Assembly: GCA_937915835.1 (NCBI GenBank)
Contig: CALGHA010000204.1
Coordinates: forward strand, 1 to 6,561
DNA length: 6,561 nucleotides
DNA from: an uncultured Fretibacterium sp.
GTDB taxonomy: Bacteria > Synergistota > Synergistia > Synergistales > Aminobacteriaceae
Direction of reading: 5' to 3'
Translations under genes and position numbers: made by a program
In this document: piece after piece, positions 1 to 6,271 of the stretch
Position numbering within the stretch: position 1 is the stretch's first letter
Layout of the letters: every line of letters begins with the position of its first letter
Notes under the pieces: model-generated
What the model was told of the DNA's origin: nothing
Seen by the model: only the letters and a program-made list of their open reading frames with translations
Databases searched by the model: none

Positions 1-2237
1 AAGACTACTCGTGAATACACTGGCTTGTTGAGTTCAGGTTCATCACTGTAGAGAATTGTCCAGATGGAACTATCATCGCCGAAAACTTTGCCTTTGAAGT
101 CAAATATTCCTCTAGCTGAATGAACAGCAGCAAATTCTTCCGGAGTCATTTTACCTTTTGGGATTTGAAGCGACGTTTTCTTCATAGCCTCAGCAAGATA
201 TTCCGCAAATTCAGCCGGTGTTATCTTGGAGCCTCGTTCAACGAAGACATTATGAGTTGAAGCACATCCCGTTTGGTCAAAGACGCTGGCATCAACCGAA
301 ATTTTTCGCGCGAGTTTACGGGCTTTACGTTCATCACTTATTGCCTCACAAGCGATCACTGACATTGAGAGCTTAGGACCCATGATAATATCTTCACAAT
401 CATATTTTGATGGAAAAGCTGAAACCGCCGAAACTGCCTCACGTCCTCCCCAAGCAATTCTTACGTCAGCGAGTTCGGACATTTTTTTATGAGCTTTATT
501 ATCCGAATGATGAAAACTTGCAATTGCAATTGTCTTCAGTAAGTCATCGCCTGAAATTAAATATCCTCCTGGTGTCGTGTAACTCTCATTCCTGAAACAC
601 GACAGCATAAGCTCTAAAGTTCCGTTGTCCCGGCTTGAAACTCGTAAAAGATTAACGTTTTTAGTCAAAATACTTTGAATTAACACGAACATTCCCAGAA
701 CTTGAACGTTCCCGGCAAGCCAATGACAGACAAGCCCCCTTGAAGCAGAATGCATGAAGTGAAGGCCGTTATCATCAACAGGAATAAATTTATCCGAGTA
801 ATCTCGATTGCCGCGAAGCCCATAATCAGCAATTCTTGTGAGATTTTCCGGAGAACACCAGGAGACAAGAAAATTAAGTCCCTGATTTTGAGTGTCATTA
901 AGTGAAGAAAGTTTTTTAGGCCATTTCCTAGCCACTTTTGCAATAAGCCCAATAAGCGCGTTAATCGGCTGTCGTCTCAACCATGCAAGATTTTCCATAA
1001 GCAACCGCCCTATTTCCTGTATGGCTTCTGATGACGAAGAAAGCTGTGTACTAATTTCTTGTGAATAACTTATGCTGAATGGTTTAGCTTCGTTTAATTC
1101 ATTATGTTGTGAGCTTCTGAATTTCAGTTTATCAGAGAGGATATCACCACAACCGCGAATTTCCGCCTTCTTAAGTCTACCGGTAACCCTAAATCTTTTT
1201 CCTGAACGCTTGAACTTACAGCTTCCTTCGACAATCACACCGACATCATCAGTCAAGACGACATTACCGGGATAAGAATGAGGAACTGGCGAGACGAACT
1301 CAAGAAGTCCTTCACTTCCAGGCGGGAGAATTTCCTTAGTGATTATATCTCTCACAATTACATCTGAATACAACGGAGCATGCTTACAGCCACACGGACA
1401 ATCCGGATAATTCAAGCCCATTTGTTCAGTGAAGCCGTAAATGTCGATAATATCTTCTTCATTAACGTCAAAAAGTTTTGAAGCCAGCATGTTAAACTCT
1501 TTACGGCTGATTTTTTCGTCCTCAAGTTTTTTCCAACCGCCTATGTGAATAACTTTTGAGCCTTCAGGGAGTGAAAATTTAATCCCTTTTTGTGTCAGGG
1601 GCTTTATGACTTCGGAGTAAAGAATATACGTAAAGCCGAACACTACGCAGCATTGACCGTTGAGACCGGCAATAAAATTCTGCATCCCTTCAGTGTCAAA
1701 GTAATATGTTCCGTCAGAATTAACTTTCAAGAAATATCCGGCTTCAGACGCAAAATTAAGATAACCGCTGACAGCAGCATATCTCGCTCCTAAAATTTTC
1801 ATGAAACCTTCGGCGGGGTCAACGTCCATTATGATAAACGGCTTTCTCTCATTGCCTATAAAATTACCTATGACACGGATCATTGCTCTTGCCTGACGCT
1901 TAGACGTGATTAAATCAACTGGTATACTGCTCGGAACTCCTGAAGTTGCCGAAGACTGAAGAGTGAGTTTTATGCTCTCGTCAGATACACTCTTTAATTC
2001 ACGTCCCAACTCTTTGAAGACGCTGACTTGAACAGGAGGAATTTCCGCAATGCTTCCATGAAAATCATGGGGATTAAATCCCTTGTTCATGCAAAACTTT
2101 TTATAAAGCTCGTTATTATCATAATTAAACTTTATCTCCTCAAGTAATGCCTCGTAAAAAGCTCCGCCTGGTTCCTTTGCTAATTCATCATAGACAAATG
2201 GAGAAGATTTCAACAATTCATCAGTCAAAAATTTCAT
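1..2237 (-). CDS. LuxE-like acyl-protein synthetase / LuxC-like acyl-CoA reductase fusion, 3' end missing
   Basis: I translated this frame codon by codon: 745 codons from ATG at 2235-2237 with no stop, running off the left edge. Residues about 1-375 look like LuxE, an ANL-type enzyme that activates an acyl group as acyl-AMP and moves it to its own cysteine. They show the phosphate loop SSATSGVPSS (95-104), YGFTEQ (267-272), the cysteine-rich CPCGCKH (280-286) and GRLKKAEIRGC ending in Cys363. That position matches the acylated C-terminal cysteine known in LuxE. Residues about 385-745 look like LuxC, an NADPH-dependent reductase making aldehyde from the acyl-enzyme: HWLAGNV (505-511), WGG (593-595) and FDQTGCAST with presumed nucleophile Cys658. 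About 100 C-terminal LuxC residues are expected beyond the window. It starts 4 nt after the dehydrogenase stop, with an AGGAG site inside that gene's end. Similar fusions are annotated in some O-antigen clusters as RfbN-like. Domain calls are from recalled motifs. Confidence 0.88.
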   Translation of the reverse strand, partial: MKFLTDELLKSSPFVYDELAKEPGGAFYEALLEEIKFNYDNNELYKKFCMNKGFNPHDFHGSIAEIPPVQVSVFKELGRELKSVSDESIKLTLQSSATSGVPSSIPVDLITSKRQARAMIRVIGNFIGNERKPFIIMDVDPAEGFMKILGARYAAVSGYLNFASEAGYFLKVNSDGTYYFDTEGMQNFIAGLNGQCCVVFGFTYILYSEVIKPLTQKGIKFSLPEGSKVIHIGGWKKLEDEKISRKEFNMLASKLFDVNEEDIIDIYGFTEQMGLNYPDCPCGCKHAPLYSDVIVRDIITKEILPPGSEGLLEFVSPVPHSYPGNVVLTDDVGVIVEGSCKFKRSGKRFRVTGRLKKAEIRGCGDILSDKLKFRSSQHNELNEAKPFSISYSQEISTQLSSSSEAIQEIGRLLMENLAWLRRQPINALIGLIAKVARKWPKKLSSLNDTQNQGLNFLVSWCSPENLTRIADYGLRGNRDYSDKFIPVDDNGLHFMHSASRGLVCHWLAGNVQVLGMFVLIQSILTKNVNLLRVSSRDNGTLELMLSCFRNESYTTPGGYLISGDDLLKTIAIASFHHSDNKAHKKMSELADVRIAWGGREAVSAVSAFPSKYDCEDIIMGPKLSMSVIACEAISDERKARKLARKISVDASVFDQTGCASTHNVFVERGSKITPAEFAEYLAEAMKKTSLQIPKGKMTPEEFAAVHSARGIFDFKGKVFGDDSSIWTILYSDEPELNKPVYSRVV

Positions 2238-2241
2238 GTTG

Positions 2242-3540
2242 TCAAATACTCCTGATTAATTCTCGTATGTAATCATCAGTAATCTCAATCGGATTGCCCT
2301 TGCCGCCCCTGTCATTTTTCACGTTATCACGGAATTTCTCATCGTCAGCAAGTGAGCAAAGTAAATCTCTTAATTCTGACTGCCTCTGAGCAAGCCCGGA
2401 ATGCTTACATAATTTTGAAATGAACTTTCTTAATTCGTCCGTACTTGAAAAGCCTGTTATTTTTGCAATTCTCTCGTATCTTTCATGTGCAAATTTATCT
2501 CTGGAGTTAATCTTTATCACGGCAGGCAAGACAAGACTTACAGCTTCACCATGAGAGTAATTGTATTTCGTAAGCTGATGGGCCAATGCATGAGCTGCTC
2601 CGACAATGCAGTGATTTTGAACAATTCCGCCTAACATTCCAGCATATTGAAGTCTTTCATAGTCAATATCCATCTCGACTGCGTCAGGGACAAAAATTTT
2701 CGAGACCTCGTCTGATAACAAAGGCGAAATTTTTTCGGCGATAATATCAGAAGCAAGAGTTTTTGCGTGTTCACCTGCTAATGATGGCAAGCCTTCTGAT
2801 AACTCAGCCTCCGGAAGTCTTTCATAATTGATATTTATCTTGGCAATATCATATGTAAAAACTTTTCGGAGTTCACATGCCAATAATGACAATCCTTTCT
2901 CAGCAATAACATCAACTAAGGAATTATTGATATTTGATACATAACCTTCAAGAATATGTGCCGCCGCATCAAGTGAAGACGAACAAAGCAGCTTAAAAGG
3001 CGTGTGGATGACGTATCTTTTATCGTAGACTATGACATCTGGGATAAATTCATGCATGACAATCATTTTTTTGCTGGATTTATCATCGTCAAGATACACA
3101 GCCGCAGAAGAAATTTCGGCCCCGCTTCCTATTGTCGTAGGGACAGCGATAAAATTCGTCTTAAGCATATTCCCTTCAAGTCTGGTTATTCCCGGCTCAT
3201 AGTAAGGAATATCATAGAACAATCGGCACAATTTACAGCCGTCTATCACTGACCCTCCGCCGACAGCAATAATTGTATCCGGACGATATTCTTCGAGATC
3301 GTGAATTGTTCCCTTAAGGCTTGAAATATCAGGTTCACTGTTCCAGCTCCTAAGGAAAAATTTTATCTCACGTTTTGCGAAAGTTGACTTGAAAAGCTCG
3401 TAATCGTCAAAAGTCTTTCCATGAATTACAGCAATTCTTGAACACGGATAATTATAAAGTCCGCGCACGGCTTTTTCACCTGAAAGCATAACAGGGACAC
3501 GAAGCATATATTGATTATAGAAGCTCTGAGGCTGCCACAT
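2242..3540 (-). CDS. Iron-type (group III) alcohol dehydrogenase with a 55-residue internal duplication
   Basis: The 432-residue protein is a metal-dependent NAD(P)-linked dehydrogenase of the Fe-ADH family, probably cytosolic. The N-terminal half has the dinucleotide motif GGGSVID (94-100) and PTTIGSGAE (134-142). The C-terminal half has the metal ligands Asp191 and His195 in DAAAHILEGY, and His317 and His330 in GAAHALAHQL...SHG, by comparison with FucO (D196, H200, H263, H277). It ends with a typical NPIEITDDYI tail. Usual family members have about 380-390 residues. The excess matches a direct duplication: residues 210-246 align without gaps to 265-301 (17 of 37 identical). It lies 19 nt downstream of the ligase, with AGAGG 9 nt before the ATG, and 4 nt before the LuxE-LuxC gene. 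The natural reading is that it reduces the aldehyde made by LuxC to an alcohol; the reverse direction is possible. The substrate cannot be read from the sequence. Confidence 0.92.
   Translation of the reverse strand: MWQPQSFYNQYMLRVPVMLSGEKAVRGLYNYPCSRIAVIHGKTFDDYELFKSTFAKREIKFFLRSWNSEPDISSLKGTIHDLEEYRPDTIIAVGGGSVIDGCKLCRLFYDIPYYEPGITRLEGNMLKTNFIAVPTTIGSGAEISSAAVYLDDDKSSKKMIVMHEFIPDVIVYDKRYVIHTPFKLLCSSSLDAAAHILEGYVSNINNSLVDVIAEKGLSLLACELRKVFTYDIAKININYERLPEAELSEGLPSLAGEHAKTLASDIIAEKISPLLSDEVSKIFVPDAVEMDIDYERLQYAGMLGGIVQNHCIVGAAHALAHQLTKYNYSHGEAVSLVLPAVIKINSRDKFAHERYERIAKITGFSSTDELRKFISKLCKHSGLAQRQSELRDLLCSLADDEKFRDNVKNDRGGKGNPIEITDDYIRELIRSI
2249..2253 (-). promoter_or_regulatory. Shine-Dalgarno site AGGAG for the LuxE-LuxC fusion gene
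   Basis: AGGAG lies 11 nt upstream of the ATG at 2235-2237, inside the last codons (Arg-Ser-Ile) of the alcohol dehydrogenase gene. Only 4 nt separate the two genes, which supports the chosen start and suggests that translation of the two is coupled. Confidence 0.7.
2649..2913 (-). repeat. Diverged in-frame tandem duplication inside the alcohol dehydrogenase
   Basis: Two homologous segments, 2814-2913 (first in the protein) and 2649-2748 (second), lie 165 bases (55 codons) apart. By hand they align without gaps and match at about 61% of bases. The 12 bases GAAGTCTTTCAT (plus strand) are identical at 2814-2825 and 2649-2660. Both encode D-[VI]-IAEK...LL..E..K.F..D.....I.YERL..A. The unit probably covers residues 210-264. 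Mismatches are spread over the whole length, so the event is old and the frame has been kept. Confidence 0.85.
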
Positions 3541-3559
3541 AAATTTACACCTCTTGCCC

Positions 3560-5020
3560 TTAATTCGAGACTAGTAACAATCTCTGAACTTTTCCCGACG
3601 AAGTTTTAGGGATTGCGTCAATAACTTCATATTCCGCCGGATGCTTGAAGCCTTCGAGTTTATCGCCGATTAAGCCGTCAAGATATTCAAAGTTTACTTT
3701 TTCAGGATTATCACTGACGATAAAGGCCTTTACGACTTCTCCTAAAATTCCGTTTACATCACGAATTGCAATACAAGCACAATCCTTCACGAAATCAAAG
3801 CCCCTCAAAACTTCCTCAACTTCAACAGGACTTACCTTTTTTCCTCCAACGTTAATTAACTCTTTCTTACGACTCTTAAGCGTGATATACCCGTCGGAAT
3901 TCCTGAAGCCCCAATCTCCTGTCCTGAAGTAATCTCCCCAGAAAAAAGCCTTATTGTCCATTCCAATATAGCCTGATGTAACAGCATCACCTTTAACGCA
4001 AATTTCTCCTTCTATGTTGTCAGGAACTTTTTGGCCTTGTTCGTCAAAAATTGCAATTTGCATATTCGGTGATTGTCTGCCTATTGTGTCTAACCTGCTT
4101 ATTTCCTCGTGAAACTCCATGAACGCGCTTCGTGAGGCTTCAGTTAAACCGTAATGCATGCAAATTCTTGTGTCCGGCAGAAGCTCAATCAAGAATTTTT
4201 TCTCGTCAATAGGCATAGGAGCAGAGCCAATCTCGATATAATGTATTTGCTCATGATATTTCCCTAGTGTTTCGCCGCTCAACTTCTTTAATAATGCCCA
4301 GCTTGCAGGAACCATTCCGAAGCCGTTGACGTGAAAAGTTTCAATAAACCTGAAAAAGCGTTTTACATTCGCGAAACTTCCAAGCATTACGAGAGTTTGA
4401 CCGTTTGACAAAGCACATCTCATTCTGCCAAGTCCGAACGAATGCGATACAGGAAGAGCCAGCATCTCGATATCTTCATGGGAATTTGCAATGAAAGTAT
4501 TGATATTCTTTGCGGCCGACGAAATATTACGATGTGTGAGCTTTACTCCTTTAGGTTCACCGGTTGTGCCTGTCGTAAAAATTATATCTGCAACGCTGTC
4601 TTCAGAAGGAAAGTTAATATTATTCAGATTTACACTCTCAGCGTTTATGCCGGAAAATTCATCAAGTCCAGCCGTCATAATATCTTCACTGTCATCATTG
4701 AAACCGACAATCAATTTAGGCCTGACTTTGGACTTAATCAAGGCATATCTTTTAGCGTTGGTATCAGGAGCAATCGGAAGCGTAACAGCCTCAAGAATAT
4801 GGCATGCAAAATACAATGAGACAAATTCAAGCTGTTTATCCGCAGAAAGAATAACATTATCGCCTCTGGAAATATTAAACCTTTCATGCAAAATCTTTCC
4901 GGATGATAATATTCTCTCTGCTAATTCGCCGTAAGATAAAGCTGTTTTTCCGTCAGTCAAAGCCGGTTTATCAGAATTGGCCTCAGCGTAACGGAAAATT
5001 TTCTCAACGATCGAGATCAT
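3560..5020 (-). CDS. ANL-superfamily acyl-adenylating ligase (AMP-dependent synthetase/ligase)
   Basis: The 486-residue protein is a complete ANL enzyme that makes an acyl-adenylate from a carboxylic acid and ATP and transfers the acyl group to a thiol. Signature motifs are all present in order: A3 phosphate loop FTTGTTGEPKG (148-158), A5 HYGLTEAS (289-296), A7 YFRTGD (364-369), A8 hinge SRKKELINVGGKKVSP (383-398), and A10 PKTSSGK with the adenylation lysine at 477. Its ATG overlaps the stop of the carrier protein gene (ATGA at 5017-5020) and only a weak GAG precedes it, so translation is probably coupled. The neighbouring carrier protein is the likely thiol acceptor, as in DltA-DltC pairs; CoA is the alternative. 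The acid substrate is not identifiable from these motifs, so I do not choose between fatty acid, hydroxy acid and amino acid. Confidence 0.93.
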   Translation of the reverse strand: MISIVEKIFRYAEANSDKPALTDGKTALSYGELAERILSSGKILHERFNISRGDNVILSADKQLEFVSLYFACHILEAVTLPIAPDTNAKRYALIKSKVRPKLIVGFNDDSEDIMTAGLDEFSGINAESVNLNNINFPSEDSVADIIFTTGTTGEPKGVKLTHRNISSAAKNINTFIANSHEDIEMLALPVSHSFGLGRMRCALSNGQTLVMLGSFANVKRFFRFIETFHVNGFGMVPASWALLKKLSGETLGKYHEQIHYIEIGSAPMPIDEKKFLIELLPDTRICMHYGLTEASRSAFMEFHEEISRLDTIGRQSPNMQIAIFDEQGQKVPDNIEGEICVKGDAVTSGYIGMDNKAFFWGDYFRTGDWGFRNSDGYITLKSRKKELINVGGKKVSPVEVEEVLRGFDFVKDCACIAIRDVNGILGEVVKAFIVSDNPEKVNFEYLDGLIGDKLEGFKHPAEYEVIDAIPKTSSGKVQRLLLVSN

Positions 5021-5256
5021 TTGCTCGTTCTGGTCTCAACTGCATTGATAATATCTTCAACGTCTTCAATGTCCATAATGACATCAGGAGTAAATCGAAA
5101 ATTAAACTCTCTCTCGACACCTGAAATAATTTGAATATGATGCAGGGAATCCCATTCAGGCAAATCGCCGATAGCAGTATCATTCTGTATTTTCTCAGCC
5201 GGGACTTTCAGGACAGACGCGATAATTTCCTTAACTTTCGCTTCAACTTTTTTCAT
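5017..5256 (-). CDS. Acyl carrier protein
   Basis: This is a 79-residue phosphopantetheine-binding carrier protein of normal length. The attachment site is Ser37 in EWDSLHHIQI, followed by the acidic helix pattern VEREFNF and a C-terminal DIEDVEDIINAV helix. Its role is to hold an acyl group as a thioester on the prosthetic arm; a separate phosphopantetheinyl transferase, not in this window, would be needed. The ATG at 5254-5256 is preceded by a strong AAGGAGG site. The gene overlaps the ligase by 4 nt and lies 16 nt after the GNAT gene, so ligase and carrier are very likely a working pair. The WDSLHH form is common in carrier proteins of specialised and surface-glycan clusters rather than in housekeeping fatty-acid AcpP, but that is an impression from memory. 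Confidence 0.93.
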   Translation of the reverse strand: MKKVEAKVKEIIASVLKVPAEKIQNDTAIGDLPEWDSLHHIQIISGVEREFNFRFTPDVIMDIEDVEDIINAVETRTSK

Positions 5257-5267
5257 AATTAAATAAG

Positions 5268-5274
5268 CCTCCTT
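5268..5274 (-). promoter_or_regulatory. Strong Shine-Dalgarno AAGGAGG for the carrier protein, overlapping the GNAT stop
   Basis: AAGGAGG lies 11 nt before the carrier protein ATG and shares two bases with the TAA stop (5273-5275) of the GNAT gene. It is the best ribosome binding site in the window, in keeping with the high dosage usually needed for carrier proteins. Confidence 0.75.
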
Positions 5275-5815
5275 AATCTCTATAAATCAGAGCACTAATT
5301 TTCTGTTCGTAATCAGGGAATTCTTCTCTGTAAGATGTCCCATACTTCACCCATCTGTTTAATTCTTCGTCATATTCAGCCTCTTTGAAGTGAAAGCCGA
5401 AAGCCTCACTGATATTCATTGACGCGGAATTATCAACATGAACATCTCCGAATAACTCATCAAGCCTTAAGACCTCATAAGCAAATTTCATTGACAGGAG
5501 CATTGCTTCAAACGTCTGAAAGGGATTGCCGACCATTAAGAGCCTTCCAAGATGTCCGACGTTTTCATGAATGTCATAAACTCCGACAGTCCCTAATTTT
5601 TTTCCGTCGAAAGTCTCAGCAATGAAAAAGTAATCTCCCTCCGCAAGTCTTTGTTTCTTAATCCATTGGGTTTGTTTTTCCAGATTGTTGTCTACTTGGT
5701 GAAGAAATTTCGTCTTTTCTTTGTCCTGACGTATAGCTAAAGAAAAATCCGCGTCATCTTCCGTAATTGAGCGAATTAAAACGTAACGGCCTTTGATAAT
5801 TTTGTCGTATATCAT
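5273..5815 (-). CDS. GNAT-family N-acetyltransferase
   Basis: The 180-residue protein has the layout of RimJ/RimL-type and sugar-modifying GNAT enzymes, which move an acetyl group from acetyl-CoA to an amine. It begins with GRYVLIRSITEDDADF (9-24), typical of the first strand and helix. The central strands are FFIAE (63-67) and LGTVGVYDI (74-82), followed by GHLGRLLM (87-94). The last motif is VDNSASMNISEAFGF (127-141), the usual N-x-x-S...GF segment. The acetyl-CoA loop is not a clean Q/R-x-x-G-x-G/A, as is common in this subgroup. ATG at 5815 has AGGAG 7 nt upstream. It is the first intact gene of the operon, and its start overlaps by ATGA the stop of an upstream open frame. Its substrate is unknown; an amino sugar or amino acid derivative would fit the neighbouring carrier protein and ligase. 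A role in protein acetylation cannot be excluded. Confidence 0.9.
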   Translation of the reverse strand: MIYDKIIKGRYVLIRSITEDDADFSLAIRQDKEKTKFLHQVDNNLEKQTQWIKKQRLAEGDYFFIAETFDGKKLGTVGVYDIHENVGHLGRLLMVGNPFQTFEAMLLSMKFAYEVLRLDELFGDVHVDNSASMNISEAFGFHFKEAEYDEELNRWVKYGTSYREEFPDYEQKISALIYRD

Positions 5816-6158
5816 AGTTTTACTCCTGGATGATTTTTAAGATAAGATTTCAGCAACAATAAATGATTGAGATAAATTGAGAGTATTAGTAAGTCCGGCA
5901 GAAGGAATTCTTTTGCGGGGAGTTTTCTTGAGAGTTGGCTTACAAAAATTTGTTTGGAAAATACAGCTTGAAGTGTTGCTTTAGTGAAGATAATTTTCTT
6001 TACGTTGAAATGATTAATAGTAATATACTGATTTAATAAACAGTCATTTAACGGATAAGCCCCCCCCCCCTATAGTAAAAATTACCATAAGTCAATACGC
6101 ATTTTATGTAATTGACACGTACAAACTGATGTAATTTTGAAATTGTCGGAATATCCAT
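5812..6158 (-). pseudogene. Possible phase-variable or decayed ORF split at a G11 tract
   Basis: Two open frames meet at the G tract. Frame A runs from ATG 6156-6158 (or TTG 6171-6173, which has GGGAAGG 10 nt upstream), encodes MDIPTISKLHQFVRVNY... and stops at TAA 6048-6050 just after the tract. Frame B is open from the tract (after TAG at 6070-6072) for 85 sense codons to TGA 5812-5814. It reads AYPLNDCLLNQY...VKKIIFTKATLQ...KSYLKNHPGVKL and overlaps the GNAT start as ATGA. One added G (12) or two removed (9) would join A and B into a protein of about 115 residues. Frame B has no Met codon, so it is easily missed. I do not recognise a family. Such a long stop-free run in AT-rich DNA is uncommon but not impossible by chance. 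An assembly error in the homopolymer would give the same picture. Confidence 0.4.
6060..6070 (-). repeat. Homopolymer tract of eleven G (C on the plus strand)
   Basis: Eleven consecutive C on the plus strand (G on the minus, coding-direction strand) stand out in an AT-rich, otherwise ordinary stretch. Tracts of this length and type are known sites of slipped-strand length change and on/off switching, for example in Campylobacter surface-structure genes. Here it lies 245 nt upstream of the GNAT start and at the junction of two open frames. Length variation itself cannot be seen from one sequence. Confidence 0.95.
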
Positions 6159-6205
6159 TAAGGTCTTACGCAAAAATCCTTCGCCTTCCCTAAAAATTTA
6201 TGAGA

Positions 6206-6236
6206 ATTATACTACAAAAAATTTCCCCGCCGTCAA
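6206..6236 (-). promoter_or_regulatory. Predicted sigma70-type promoter for the GNAT-ACP-ligase operon
   Basis: A perfect TATAAT (-10) lies at 6206-6211 and TTGACG (-35, 5 of 6 consensus bases) at 6231-6236, separated by 19 nt, slightly longer than the best 17. Transcription would start near 6199, giving a leader of about 385 nt before the GNAT ATG that includes the G tract and the split ORF. The -35 box is inside the 3' arm of the upstream gene's terminator. No operator repeat was seen. Confidence 0.6.
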
Positions 6237-6252
6237 TCTCTCAACAGCAGGG
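6216..6252 (-). terminator. Intrinsic terminator of the right-edge gene
   Basis: On the minus strand, arm 6241-6252 (CCCTGCTGTTGA) pairs over 12 positions with arm 6225-6236 (TTGACGGCGGGG), counting four G-T pairs, around a GAGA tetraloop (6237-6240). AAATTTTTT follows at 6216-6224. Stem, small loop and U tract are all as expected for rho-independent termination, and it lies 20 nt after the stop of the 6272-6561 gene. On the plus strand the flanking T run is weak, so I treat it as one-directional. Confidence 0.88.
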
Positions 6253-6271
6253 CCAATTTTATATATTCGTT

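Noticed and set aside
680..952. 90-codon minus-strand ORF
   Set aside because: It lies in another frame of the LuxE-LuxC fusion gene, whose own frame is open across the whole interval and carries recognisable motifs.
407..1793. Several plus-strand ORFs of 62-67 codons
   Set aside because: They are antisense to the LuxE-LuxC gene, with no family features or ribosome binding sites that I could see.
3004..5625. Plus-strand ORFs of 68-147 codons
   Set aside because: All are antisense to the dehydrogenase, ligase, carrier protein or GNAT genes, which have clear motifs. The protein content is low-complexity, Ser/Thr/Ile/Phe-rich and shadow-like.
1..5815. A bioluminescence (lux) operon
   Set aside because: LuxE- and LuxC-like domains are present, but no luciferase subunits and no LuxD thioesterase are seen, and the ACP, ANL ligase and Fe-ADH are not lux operon partners.
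6071..6095. A second minus-strand promoter, TTGACT (6090-6095) with TATAGG next to the G tract
   Set aside because: The spacing is only 15 nt and the -10 is poor; the TATAAT at 6206-6211 is much better.
6112..6140. Perfect TTGACA on the plus strand
   Set aside because: No acceptable -10 follows at 16-18 nt, and no plus-strand gene lies downstream.
5816..6271. Riboswitch, tRNA or CRISPR repeats in the long leader
   Set aside because: I found no repeated units, no tRNA-like cloverleaf and no recognised aptamer motif; only the G tract, the split ORF, the promoter and the terminator are supported.
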